Origin: Actinopolymorpha alba DSM 45243
GTDB lineage: Bacteria > Actinomycetota > Actinomycetes > Propionibacteriales > Actinopolymorphaceae
NCBI RefSeq assembly: GCF_000373925.1
Contig: NZ_KB892745.1
Location: 1 to 64,000, forward strand
Direction of reading: 5' to 3'
DNA: 64,000 nucleotides
Made by a program: the position numbers and the translations under genes. Below are positions 8,825 through 17,360 of the stretch, piece by piece. Below the pieces are notes generated by a model. The model was not told the DNA's origin, made no database searches, and saw only the letters and a program-made list of their open reading frames with translations. Numbering within the stretch: position 1 is the first letter of the stretch; each line of letters begins with the position of its first letter.

Positions 8825-9047
8825 GTGTTTCCCCCCAGGACGAGTGTCACAAGGTGATCCCGCGACTGGTGGCCCCTCGAGACCAGCTGGATTGTCAGTG
8901 AGGTCGCGTGCCTGGTGGTCGAGTTCGCCTTGGGCCGCGCGCGTAGGTTACCAATTCGGCGGCGTGTCTGAGCCCGGATATCCGTAAGCTCCTTAGCTAA
9001 TCTTGGCCTGGCTCAACGCGCCATCCGGCACGGCAGGAGGTCCGAAC

Positions 9048-10085
9048 GTGCCACCATCCGCGACCCGTTCCATTGATCTTGTCGACCTTTCCGTACACCA
9101 GCGACCCGATCAGGATCTGCTGGTCATCACGTCCGAGCCGGCGACGGGACGTGGACTTGCTCTGCCCTTCGGCCGGGCGCGGGTGCTTTCCTTCGAGGAC
9201 ATCAGCCGGACCGACTTCCTGGCCGAAGAACTCCTTCCGGGAAGCTATGACACGGTGGTGATCGATCTGGGCCGATCAGAGGCGCCTCGGCAGATCGCGG
9301 TCGCCGAACGCGTCCGGCACTGCGTGCGGCCCGGCGGGCGTGTCCTCGTCGTGATGACGCCCGACCGGGAAGCCCCGTCCGACCCAACCTCGACGTCCGA
9401 CCCAACCTCGACGTCCGACCCAACCTCGACGTCCGATCCCACTCCGACGTCCGATCCCATTCCGACGTCCGATCCCATTCCGACGTCCGATCCCATTCCG
9501 ACGTCCGATCCCATTCCGACGTCCGATCCCATTCCGACGTCCGATCCCATTCCGACGTCCGATCCCGTCCCGGCGTCCGATCCCGCGCCGCTCGGTCAAC
9601 CGACCGGACTCACCTGGCAGGGGGTCGCTCTGCTCGCCGACCTTCCCTGCGCCGTCCTGGCCCCGAGCGGGAACGCCGGCGCCATCGATGCCGCAACCTC
9701 CCCGTCCGCCCTCGAAACACCGGACCTCGCCGGGCCGCTGGCGGCCGTAGCGGCAACCCTCCGGGCGGTCGCGTACTGGCGCGCCGCCGAGGATGAGGAG
9801 GACGAGGAGGGCGACATCCACGAGGGCGAGAACCACTACGACAGCGAGGCGGTGTTGCTCGGGCACCTCCGGTCCCTCACGAAGGAACTCGAGACCGAAC
9901 GCGCCGTCCGGAAGGCAACCGAACGCGATCTCGCCGCACTCCGCACCAAGCATGCCGCCCTCGAACGCACGCACGCCCGGCTGCGGGCGTCGAAGCTGGG
10001 GAGCCTGACGGTTCGCTACTGGCAGGTGCGTAAGGATCTGCGGCGGCGACTGGACAGCACGACAGCCAAGCGAGAAACCCGGTGA
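9048..10085 (+). CDS. methyltransferase-fold protein with SDPxPT repeats and a coiled coil
   Basis: 345 residues from the GTG at 9048, chosen for the strong AGGAGG at 9035-9040. Residues 20-105 resemble a nucleotide- or SAM-binding alpha/beta domain without a clear catalytic motif: DLLVITSEPATGRGLALPFG, YDTVVIDLG, and RPGGRVLVVMTP. Residues 111-182 are twelve six-residue units of the type SDPTST, SDPIPT, SDPVPA. The alpha/beta domain seems to resume after them (GLTWQGVALLADLPCAVLAP). Residues 270-330 form a charged coiled coil ending KLGSLTVRYWQVRKDLRRR, a tail seen in surface-glycan cluster proteins. Its stop overlaps the next start by four bases (GTGA), so the two are translated together. 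Function unknown. Confidence 0.75.
   Translation: MPPSATRSIDLVDLSVHQRPDQDLLVITSEPATGRGLALPFGRARVLSFEDISRTDFLAEELLPGSYDTVVIDLGRSEAPRQIAVAERVRHCVRPGGRVLVVMTPDREAPSDPTSTSDPTSTSDPTSTSDPTPTSDPIPTSDPIPTSDPIPTSDPIPTSDPIPTSDPIPTSDPVPASDPAPLGQPTGLTWQGVALLADLPCAVLAPSGNAGAIDAATSPSALETPDLAGPLAAVAATLRAVAYWRAAEDEEDEEGDIHEGENHYDSEAVLLGHLRSLTKELETERAVRKATERDLAALRTKHAALERTHARLRASKLGSLTVRYWQVRKDLRRRLDSTTAKRETR
9378..9593 (+). repeat. 12 x 18-bp in-frame tandem repeat
   Basis: Three units TCCGACCCAACCTCGACG, one TCCGATCCCACTCCGACG, six TCCGATCCCATTCCGACG, then two diverged units. All stay in frame and encode SDPxxT hexapeptides. Near-identical units predict copy-number variation between strains. Confidence 0.95.
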
Positions 10086-11101
10086 CAGTGACCAAACCAA
10101 CCACGGGACTGGCCAGGGTGCCAGCCTGGATCATCCCCGCCCTCGTCGCGGGCTGGACCGTGGCGACCGCCGTCTTCGCATGGAGGACGCAGACCCCGCT
10201 CGGCACCACCGTCGTACTCCTCGCGATGGGCCCGCTGCTCGCCGGTCTTCTTGCGGCCCACCGCAAACAGGTCGCGGTGTTGCGCCGTCTTGACCACCAG
10301 AGCAGGACCATCGCGGCGGCGGCGCGGGAGCTCCATGAGGTGCGGGGGCGCCTCGACTCCCTGGCCACCCGTGCCCTGAGCACCGAGCAGTTCGGCAAGG
10401 CGATGGGTGAGACCGCCACCAACGTGATCAACCGCACCCGCAAGGGTGTCGCCGCCGACCTGCTGATGACCTACCGCCAGCTCGAGGCGCTGCACAACCT
10501 GTACGCGATCGCGCCGGTCGAGCGCCCGCTGCCCCAGACCCGCGGCTGGGCGTCGTCGCCTGACCTGCTGCTCTTCCTGGCCGATCTCGTCGCCCGCACG
10601 CAGCCGTCGCTGATCGTCGAGTGCGGGAGCGGTACGTCGACGGTGTGGCTCGCCATGCTGCTGCGGCAGTTCGAGATCAAGGGCCGGGTCGTCGCGCTCG
10701 AACACCAGGCGGCGTACGTCGACAAGGCCAAGGCGATGCTGGAGAGGCACGGAGTCGCCGATCTGGTGGAGGTTCGGTACGCGCCGCTCACGCAGGTGGA
10801 GCTCGACGGGCGGACCTTCCAGTGGTACGCCAGCGACGGCTGGTCCGACCTGGACGCCATCGAGCTGCTCTTCGTCGACGGCCCGCCCGGTGACCTTGGC
10901 CCTCACGCACGCTTCCCGGCGCTCCCGCTGCTCGGTGACCGGCTCCATCCCGACGGGCTCGTGGTGCTCGACGACATGATCCGTACCGACGAGCAGGAGG
11001 TGCTCGCCGCCTGGCTCGAGGCGTACCCGAGCTACTCGGCCGAGCAGATCCGGCTGGAGAAGAACGCCGCCCTCCTCCGCCGCGACGTGCCGCGGATGTG
11101 A
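10082..11101 (+). CDS. membrane-anchored class I SAM-dependent methyltransferase
   Basis: 339 residues from a GTG overlapping the upstream stop. Residues 12-30 and 38-58 are two membrane spans (VPAWIIPALVAGWTVATAVF and TVVLLAMGPLLAGLLAA), followed by a helical, coiled-coil-like stretch to about 120. The C-terminal domain (about 160-339) is a Methyltransf_24-type fold: SLIVECGSGTSTVWLAMLL (SAM site), GRVVALEHQAAYVDKAKAML, LLFVDGPPGDLGPHARFPAL and HPDGLVVLDDMIRTDEQEVL. Enzymes of this type methylate sugars or glycan ends. With the glycosyltransferases at 4373 and 6602 and the coupled repeat protein at 9048, a role in capping or modifying a surface polysaccharide is likely but unproven. Confidence 0.83.
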   Translation: MTVTKPTTGLARVPAWIIPALVAGWTVATAVFAWRTQTPLGTTVVLLAMGPLLAGLLAAHRKQVAVLRRLDHQSRTIAAAARELHEVRGRLDSLATRALSTEQFGKAMGETATNVINRTRKGVAADLLMTYRQLEALHNLYAIAPVERPLPQTRGWASSPDLLLFLADLVARTQPSLIVECGSGTSTVWLAMLLRQFEIKGRVVALEHQAAYVDKAKAMLERHGVADLVEVRYAPLTQVELDGRTFQWYASDGWSDLDAIELLFVDGPPGDLGPHARFPALPLLGDRLHPDGLVVLDDMIRTDEQEVLAAWLEAYPSYSAEQIRLEKNAALLRRDVPRM

Positions 11102-11223
11102 TCGAGGCCACACGAACCTCCTTCGGGAGCGTGTCCATTCGGTGCCGCCCCGCTCGTGGTGATGGCGTACGTCAAGCGGGCCGCGTCCCGGACCATGAAC
11201 CAACCGAAGGAGTTGTTCGAACC

Positions 11224-11565
11224 ATGAAGTACATGTTGCTGATCCACGCCGCCGCGACCGATGCCCCCGAGAGCGCGGTCGAGACGACCGTCGAGGAGTG
11301 GATGGCGTACGACAAAACTGTCAAGGACGCCGGAATCTACGTGTCCGGGGAGTCGCTGGCCGACCTGGTGACCGCCACCACGGTGCGAGTTGACGCGGCC
11401 GGCGAGCGGATCATCACTGATGGGCCGTTCGCCGAGGCCCGCGAGGTCCTCGGCGGCTTCTACGTCATCGACGTGCCGGACCTGGATGCGGCGCTGGACT
11501 GGGCGGCGCGCTGCCCCGGAGCGCGCGCCGGCACGATCGTGGTGCGGCCGGTGGCCCAGTTCTGA
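11224..11565 (+). CDS. YCII/DGPF-domain protein
   Basis: 113 residues from the ATG at 11224, preceded by AAGGAG. It has the family layout: MKYMLLIHAAA at the start, then ERIITDGPFAEAREVLGGFY carrying the DGPF signature, and a final strand ARAGTIVVRPVAQF. Its enzymatic role is not established; some relatives are small ferredoxin-like dehalogenase or hydrolase folds. It lies 22 bp upstream of an ECF sigma factor gene, a conserved pairing for the ECF42 group, so the two are likely one operon. Confidence 0.9.
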   Translation: MKYMLLIHAAATDAPESAVETTVEEWMAYDKTVKDAGIYVSGESLADLVTATTVRVDAAGERIITDGPFAEAREVLGGFYVIDVPDLDAALDWAARCPGARAGTIVVRPVAQF

Positions 11566-11587
11566 GCGGGCGGAAGGGTCGAAGATC

Positions 11588-12925
11588 GTGAGCGAGAGGT
11601 TCGCCGAAGCGGCGGGATCGACCGATGGTTCGGTCGTGCGGTCAACAGTCGAGGCGGTGTTCCGTGAGGAGCACGGCCGGCTGCTGGCCGCCCTCGCCCG
11701 CCGTTTCGGTGACCTCGATCTGGCCGAGGAGGTCGCCTCCGAGGCGATCGCGGCGGCGCTGGCGCACTGGCCCACCGACGGGGTTCCGCCCAACCCCGGG
11801 GCGTGGCTGATGACCACGGCCCGGCGCAAGGCCGTGGATCGGCTGCGCCGCGACCGGGTCCACGCCGCCCGGCTGGCCGTACTCCAGTTGGAGATGCGGG
11901 CAGAGTTGGACCGGGCCGGGCCCGCCGCCGGTGCGGGCGCATCCGCCGACACACCTGGCGACACTGCCGGCGATCTACCGGACGAGCGGCTGCAGTTGTT
12001 CTTCACGTGTGCGCACCCGGCTCTGCCCGCCGAAGACCGCACGGCGCTGACGCTGCGCTGCCTGGCCGGGCTCACCACGCCCGAGGTGGCCAGGGCCTTC
12101 CTCGTTCCGGTCGAGACCATGGCCAAGCGGATCACCCGGGCGAAGAAGAAGATCCGCGAGGCCCGCATCCCCTTCCGCGTACCCGACTCCGACGAACTGC
12201 CCCAGCGGCTACCCGGGGTGTTGCAGGTGATTTATTCGATCTTCACCGAGGGCTACGCGGCCAGCTCCGGCCCCGGGCTGCAGCGGCTCGCCCTCGCTGA
12301 GGAAGCCATCCGGCTGGCGCGCATCCTGCGCCGCCTGATGCCGGCCGACCGGGAGGCCGCCGGGTTGCTCGCGCTGATGCTGCTCACGCACGCCCGGCGG
12401 GCTGCGCGGACCGGCCCGGACGGGGAGCCGCTGCTGCTCGATGTGCAGGACCGCGGTCGTTGGGACCGGGCGATGATCGAGGAAGGCAGCCGGCTGGTGG
12501 TCACCGCGCTGACTGGCGGGCCGCCCAGCGCGTACGCGGTGGAGGCCGCGATCGCCGCGCTGCATGACGAGGCCCCCACGTTCGCGGCGACGGACTGGCC
12601 GCAGATCGTGGCGCTGTACGACGTACTGCTCACGATGACTCCATCCCCGGTCGTCGCGCTCAACCGGGCCGTCGCCGTGGCGATGCGCGACGGTCCGCAG
12701 GCCGGCCTGGTGCTGCTGGACGGGCTGGCTGGCGAGCCACAACTGCGCGGCCACCATCCATACGCGGCGGCGCGGGCGGACCTGCTGGCTCGGCTCGGCC
12801 GCGTCACCGAAGCCGCGTCGGCGTATCAGCGGGCGCTGGAGTTGGCCGGCACCGAACCCGAGCGCGCCCACCTGCGCCGGAGGTTGCGAGATCTCGGTAC
12901 TCCCGAAACGACGCCCACAACCTGA
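11588..12925 (+). CDS. ECF sigma factor with long C-terminal TPR-like extension (ECF42 type)
   Basis: 445 residues from the GTG at 11588; the frame is open further upstream but overlaps the YCII gene. Residues 20-90 are sigma region 2 (FREEHGRLLAALARRFGDLD, NPGAWLMTTARRKAVDRLRR). Residues 135-195 are region 4 (LTLRCLAGLTTPEVARAFLV, ETMAKRITRAKKKI). About 240 further residues follow, helical and TPR-like, with the conserved blocks YSIFTEGYAASSG, LLVTAL-like helices, and ALNRAVAVAMRDGPQAGLVL. ECF42 factors are defined by this tail and by DGPF genes next door, as here. No anti-sigma gene is adjacent, in line with the tail controlling activity. Confidence 0.9.
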   Translation: MSERFAEAAGSTDGSVVRSTVEAVFREEHGRLLAALARRFGDLDLAEEVASEAIAAALAHWPTDGVPPNPGAWLMTTARRKAVDRLRRDRVHAARLAVLQLEMRAELDRAGPAAGAGASADTPGDTAGDLPDERLQLFFTCAHPALPAEDRTALTLRCLAGLTTPEVARAFLVPVETMAKRITRAKKKIREARIPFRVPDSDELPQRLPGVLQVIYSIFTEGYAASSGPGLQRLALAEEAIRLARILRRLMPADREAAGLLALMLLTHARRAARTGPDGEPLLLDVQDRGRWDRAMIEEGSRLVVTALTGGPPSAYAVEAAIAALHDEAPTFAATDWPQIVALYDVLLTMTPSPVVALNRAVAVAMRDGPQAGLVLLDGLAGEPQLRGHHPYAAARADLLARLGRVTEAASAYQRALELAGTEPERAHLRRRLRDLGTPETTPTT

Positions 12926-13237
12926 CACCCGGAAACGCGACCCGACGTACGAGAGGGCTGAGCCCGATGAGCGTCGCCGCGCCGCCGGATGCCACGGGTG
13001 GTGGAGGCGACCCCTAATGATCACGTATACGTGGTCATTAGGGCTTCACATGGCATGGATGCCGTGCAAAGCAGGTACTAGCCGTGTGAAGCACCCGCCA
13101 GGGTGTACACAATGTGAGACAACACCCTGAATTGACCAGAACCCCCAAACTGCCGCGCCGGCCCTCGGCAAGCGCGCGCGCTGTGCCCCTCGGCCCCCGG
13201 TCACGGGGGAGAAGAACGCTGCCGCCAGGATGGTGGC
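12926..13237. other. intergenic region: palindrome copy 2 and lysA promoter zone
   Basis: 312 bases without a recognisable gene. It holds the palindrome at 13012-13043 and a second inverted repeat, CAGGGTGT at 13099-13106 with ACACCCTG at 13122-13129, between the palindrome and lysA. The lysA start is preceded by CAGGAT six bases upstream, compatible with a leaderless start. Nothing else was recognised. Confidence 0.6.
13012..13043. terminator. palindrome copy 2
   Basis: CCCTAATGA...TCATTAGGG around CACGTATACGTG; 32 bp with a single T/G position that can wobble-pair in RNA. The outer three bases differ from copies 1 and 3 on both arms together, so pairing is conserved while sequence is not. 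It lies 86 bp after the sigma-factor stop. Confidence 0.65.
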
Positions 13238-14638
13238 GTGAGCAGAGCGCATGAGGCCGGTGCCCTCCACGCCGGGGCGGGGCATCGAGGGCCCGCCTGG
13301 TTGCGGCCGCCGGAGGATCCCAACGCCCTAAGCCAGTCCTTGTGGCCGCGCAACGTGACAAAGCCGGCCGCTGGGGTGGTGACGGTCGCCGGCGTCGAGG
13401 TCACGAGGCTGGCCCAGGAGTACGGCACTCCGGCGTACGTCCTGGACGAGGACGACTTCCGGACGCGCTGCCGGGAGTTTCGCGACGGGTTCGCCGGTTG
13501 GGACGTCTACTACGCCGGCAAGGCGTTCCTCTGCGGCGCCGTGGCGCGCTGGATACACGAGGAGGGCCTGCGGCTCGACGTCTGCACCGGCGGTGAGCTG
13601 GCGGTGGCCCTTCGCGCCGGCTTCCCTCCGGGCCGGATCGCCTTCCACGGCAACAACAAGTCCGAAGCCGAGCTGGCCCGCGCTCTCGACGCCGGACTGG
13701 GCCGGATCGTCGTCGACTCCTACGACGAGATCACCCGGCTCGCCAAGTTGGCCGCTGACCGTGGTGTCCGGGCGCCGGTACTCGTCCGCGTAACCGTTGG
13801 CGTCGAGGCGCACACGCACGAGTACATCGCGACGGCGCACGAGGACCAGAAGTTCGGGTTCTCCCTCGCCGGCGGTGCCGCCGCGAAGGCGGTGGAACGC
13901 GTACTCGCCGAGCCCGCACTGGAGCTGCGCGGCCTGCATTCCCACATCGGGTCACAGATCTTCGACAGCTCGGGCTTCGAGGTCGCGGCGCGCCGGGTGG
14001 TCGGACTCCACGCGGAGATCCGCGACCGGCACGGCGTCGAGCTGCCCGAACTCTGCCTGGGTGGCGGATTCGGCATCGCCTACACGACACAGGACGATCC
14101 GGAGTCCGCGGCGCAGCTCGCCGCCGAACTCGGCGCGATCGTCGACCACGAGTGCCGTGGGTACGGTGTTGCCAGGCCGCGCCTGTCGGTCGAGCCGGGC
14201 CGGGCCATCGCCGGACCCGCCGTCTTCACGCTCTACGAGGTGGGCACCGTCAAGACGGTCGAGCTCGACGCCGGGGCGGCGCGCACCTACGTCGCCGTCG
14301 ACGGCGGCATGAGCGACAACATCAGGGCCGCGCTGTACGACGCGGACTACTCCTGCACGCTCGCGTCCCGGCGTTCCGAGGCCGCGCCCATGCTGAGCCG
14401 GGTCGTCGGCAAGCACTGCGAGTCGGGCGACATCATCGTCAAGGACGAGTTTCTCCCCGGCGACGTCCGACCGGGTGACCTGCTCGCCGTGCCGGCGACG
14501 GGTGCCTACTGCAGGGCGCTCGCCAGCACCTACAACCACGTTCCCCGACCGCCGGTCGTCGCCGTGCGCGCGGGGGAGGCCCGGCTCGTCGTACGCCGGG
14601 AGACCGAGGAGGACCTGCTCCGCCTCGACGTCTGGTAG
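13238..14638 (+). CDS. lysA: diaminopimelate decarboxylase
   Basis: 466 residues, the usual actinobacterial length, with the conserved N-terminus MSRAHEAGALHAGAGHRGPA supporting the GTG at 13238. It removes CO2 from meso-diaminopimelate to give lysine, using PLP. Visible motifs: the PLP lysine in DVYYAGKAFLCGAVARW, the barrel histidine in GLHSHIGSQIF, the phosphate-binding GGGFGIAY, EPGRAIAGPAVF, and CESGDIIVKDEFLPGD near the dimer-interface active site. It is first of the lysA-hom-thrC-thrB group; the aspartate family of amino acids is made from this cluster. The gap to hom (about 165 bp) could hold a separate promoter. Confidence 0.97.
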   Translation: MSRAHEAGALHAGAGHRGPAWLRPPEDPNALSQSLWPRNVTKPAAGVVTVAGVEVTRLAQEYGTPAYVLDEDDFRTRCREFRDGFAGWDVYYAGKAFLCGAVARWIHEEGLRLDVCTGGELAVALRAGFPPGRIAFHGNNKSEAELARALDAGLGRIVVDSYDEITRLAKLAADRGVRAPVLVRVTVGVEAHTHEYIATAHEDQKFGFSLAGGAAAKAVERVLAEPALELRGLHSHIGSQIFDSSGFEVAARRVVGLHAEIRDRHGVELPELCLGGGFGIAYTTQDDPESAAQLAAELGAIVDHECRGYGVARPRLSVEPGRAIAGPAVFTLYEVGTVKTVELDAGAARTYVAVDGGMSDNIRAALYDADYSCTLASRRSEAAPMLSRVVGKHCESGDIIVKDEFLPGDVRPGDLLAVPATGAYCRALASTYNHVPRPPVVAVRAGEARLVVRRETEEDLLRLDVW

Positions 14639-14802
14639 GCCGACCACGATGTCTGGTGGGCCGGGGAGATTTGCGGCCGCAGAGCCGAAACCTGAGACCT
14701 TGTCTCGAACTCTGGACGAGTCGGGCGAATATCTGCGGCTTCTCCGAGACTGGGGCACGCGGGCACGCGGAAGTGACGAGGGAGACGAAGGGCCGGGCGT
14801 CG

Positions 14803-16131
14803 ATGGGTGAGCAGTCCTCCGAGCCTCACAAGCAGGTCGGCACACCACTCAAGGTGGCCCTCCTCGGCTGCGGTGTCGTCGGCACGGAGGTGGTCCGTCT
14901 CCTCACCGAGCAGCGGGACGACCTCGCGGCCCGGGTCGGCGCCCCACTCACGCTGGCCGGCATCGCCGTACGCCGCGAGGGGCGGGCCCGGGATGTGCCG
15001 GTTGATCCGGCACTGTTCACCACGGACGCCGCGGGCTTGGTACGCCGCCCCGACATCGACATCGTGATCGAGGTCATCGGTGGCCTCGAGCCGGCTCGCA
15101 CGCTGATCCTCTCGGCGCTCGAGAGCGGCGCGTCCGTCGTCACCGCCAACAAGGCCCTGCTCGCCGTGGACGGTGCGACGTTGTTCGCCACTGCCGAGAA
15201 GCACCGCGCCGACCTCTACTACGAGGCGGCAGTCGGTGGTGCGATCCCGTTGATCCGGCCGCTGCGGGAGTCGCTCGCCGGTGATCGGGTACGCCGCGTC
15301 CTCGGCATCGTCAACGGTACGACCAACTACATCCTCGACCGGATGGACACCGAGGGCGCGGGCTTTTCGGAGGCGCTCGACGAGGCCCAGGCCCTGGGGT
15401 ACGCCGAGGCCGATCCCACGGCCGACGTGGAGGGCTTCGACGCCGCCGCGAAGGCCGCGATCCTTGCGGGGTTGGCGTTCCACACCCAGGTCACCGCCTC
15501 CGACGTGCACCGTGAAGGCATCACGGGCGTGACCGCGACCGACGTGGCGAGCGCCCGCGCGATGGGTTGCGTGGTCAAGCTGCTCGCGATCGCGGAGCTC
15601 ACCTCCGACGGCCGGGTCGGGGTCCGCGTCCACCCGGCGATGATCCCGAGGACTCATCCCCTCGCGAGCGTGCGGGAGGCCTACAACGCGGTCTTCGTCG
15701 AGAGTGCTGCGGCCGGGCAACTGATGTTCTACGGCGCCGGGGCGGGTGGTGCCCCGACGGCCAGCGCGGTCCTCGGTGACCTCGTGACGGTGGCCCGTAA
15801 CCGCGTCCAGGGCGTGTGCGCCGCGGGCGCCTCGACGTACGCGCAACTCGACGTCAGCCCGATGGGCGAGGCACGGACCCGCTACCACATCTCCCTCGAC
15901 GTCGAGGACCGTGCGGGCGTGCTCGCGAACGTCGCCGCCGTCTTCTCCCGCCACGACGTCTCGATCCAGACCGTGCGCCAGGAGGGCCGAGGTGCGGACG
16001 CGCAGTTGGTCGTGGTGACCCACCAGGCCGCCGACCGCGCCCTAGCCGCTACCGTCAAAGACCTCGAGGAACTCGACATCGTGCGCGAGGTCACGAGCGT
16101 GATGCGGGTGGAGGGTCTCGGTGACAAGTGA
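14803..16131 (+). CDS. hom: homoserine dehydrogenase
   Basis: 442 residues from the ATG at 14803; the frame is open to 14656 but the extra part resembles nothing. It reduces aspartate semialdehyde to homoserine, the branch point for threonine and methionine. Residues 15-140 form the NAD(P)-binding domain (KVALLGCGVVGTEVVRLL; SVVTANKALLA). The catalytic domain has GGAIPLIRPLRESLAGD, IVNGTTNYILDRM, and the lysine-containing FDAAAKAAILAGLAF. A C-terminal ACT domain (about 360-442; HISLDVEDRAGVLANVAAVF) is where threonine normally binds to inhibit. It is followed by thrC and thrB on the same strand. Confidence 0.97.
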   Translation: MGEQSSEPHKQVGTPLKVALLGCGVVGTEVVRLLTEQRDDLAARVGAPLTLAGIAVRREGRARDVPVDPALFTTDAAGLVRRPDIDIVIEVIGGLEPARTLILSALESGASVVTANKALLAVDGATLFATAEKHRADLYYEAAVGGAIPLIRPLRESLAGDRVRRVLGIVNGTTNYILDRMDTEGAGFSEALDEAQALGYAEADPTADVEGFDAAAKAAILAGLAFHTQVTASDVHREGITGVTATDVASARAMGCVVKLLAIAELTSDGRVGVRVHPAMIPRTHPLASVREAYNAVFVESAAAGQLMFYGAGAGGAPTASAVLGDLVTVARNRVQGVCAAGASTYAQLDVSPMGEARTRYHISLDVEDRAGVLANVAAVFSRHDVSIQTVRQEGRGADAQLVVVTHQAADRALAATVKDLEELDIVREVTSVMRVEGLGDK

Positions 16132-16270
16132 GTGAAGTGGGCGGTACGCGAGGGACGAGCGTGGCCGGCCGCGGAGCGAACGAGGAGCCGAACCCGACCA
16201 TCGGTGTGGGGGGCTTGGCGGACAGGTGACTGGCCACCCAAACGTGAACGTGGATAGGCGAGGAGGCCTG

Positions 16271-17350
16271 ATGGCAGAAGCGCCTCGGCCATGGCGGGGT
16301 GTCATCGAGGAGTACCGCCAGTGGTTGCCGGTCACCCCGGAAACGCCGGTGGTGACACTGGGCGAGGGCGGCACGCCGCTCGTCCCTTCGGCGTGGCTGT
16401 CGGAGGTGACGGGCTGCTCGGTGTGGGTGAAGGTCGAGGGCAGCAACCCGACCGGATCCTTCAAGGACCGGGGCATGACGGTCGCCGTCTCGCGGGCCGC
16501 GCAGGCGGGCGTCAAGGTCGTGGTCTGCGCCTCGACCGGTAACACGAGCGCGTCGGCGGCGGCGTACGCCGTCCGCGCGGGTCTCTCCCCGGTGGTGCTC
16601 GTCCCTGAGGGGCGGATCGCGGCCGGGAAGCTCGCACAGGCGATCGTGTACGGCGCCCGGCTCGTGCAGGTTCAGGGCAACTTCGACGACTGCCTGAAGG
16701 TCGCGCGCGGGCTGTGCGAGAGGTACCCCGTCGTGCTGGTCAACTCAGCCAATGAGGACGGCTTCCGGCTGGCTGGCCAGAAGACCGCGGCGTTCGAGGT
16801 GGTCGATTCGCTCGGGGACGCCCCAGACATCCACATCCTGCCGGTCGGGAACGCTGGCAACATCACCGCCTACTGGCTGGGTTATCAGGAGTACGCCGCG
16901 GCCGGCCGGTCGCGGCGGCTCCCGCGGATGTGGGGCTTCCAGGCCGAGGGTGCGGCGCCGATCGTGCGCGGCGCCCAGGTCTCCCAGCCCGAAACCGTCG
17001 CGACCGCGATCCGGGTGGGCAACCCCGCCCGCTGGCAGGACGCGGTGGCGGCACTCGAGGAGTCGGGTGGGCGCATCGACGCCGTACCCGACGACGCGAT
17101 CCTGGCGGCCCAGGCCGGGCTGGCCGCTCGCGATGGCATCTTTGTCGAGCCCGCGTCCGCGGTGGGTGTGGCCGGGCTGCTTCGTGCGCGGGAGGCGGGG
17201 CTGGTTGATCCGGGCCAGACGATCGTGATCACGGTCACCGGACACGGGCTGAAGGACGTCGAGACGGCACTGTCGGCGGCCGGCGAGGTGGAGAAGGTGG
17301 TCGTTCCACCTGACGCGGAGGCCACCGCCCGCGCGCTCGGACTGGACTGA
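16271..17350 (+). CDS. thrC: threonine synthase
   Basis: 359 residues from the ATG at 16271, chosen for GAGGAGG just upstream. A PLP enzyme that converts O-phosphohomoserine to threonine. Visible: the Schiff-base lysine in NPTGSFKDRGMTVAVSRAA, the phosphate-cup region CASTGNTSASAAAYAVRAG, a glycine-rich PVGNAGNITAYWLGY, and the closing TVTGHGLKDVE typical of this type. It is a short actinobacterial form without an N-terminal extension. It lies 139 bp after hom and 10 bp before thrB, so thrC and thrB are surely cotranscribed. Confidence 0.97.
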   Translation: MAEAPRPWRGVIEEYRQWLPVTPETPVVTLGEGGTPLVPSAWLSEVTGCSVWVKVEGSNPTGSFKDRGMTVAVSRAAQAGVKVVVCASTGNTSASAAAYAVRAGLSPVVLVPEGRIAAGKLAQAIVYGARLVQVQGNFDDCLKVARGLCERYPVVLVNSANEDGFRLAGQKTAAFEVVDSLGDAPDIHILPVGNAGNITAYWLGYQEYAAAGRSRRLPRMWGFQAEGAAPIVRGAQVSQPETVATAIRVGNPARWQDAVAALEESGGRIDAVPDDAILAAQAGLAARDGIFVEPASAVGVAGLLRAREAGLVDPGQTIVITVTGHGLKDVETALSAAGEVEKVVVPPDAEATARALGLD

Positions 17351-17360
17351 GCGGACCCGG

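Noticed and set aside
9378-9593. Possible CRISPR array (regular 18-bp repeats)
   Set aside because: No spacers, units are contiguous and in frame within a protein; no cas genes nearby.
10016-11203. Long minus-strand open frame of 395 codons
   Set aside because: Antisense shadow of the methyltransferase gene; no family resemblance and typical high-GC shadow composition.
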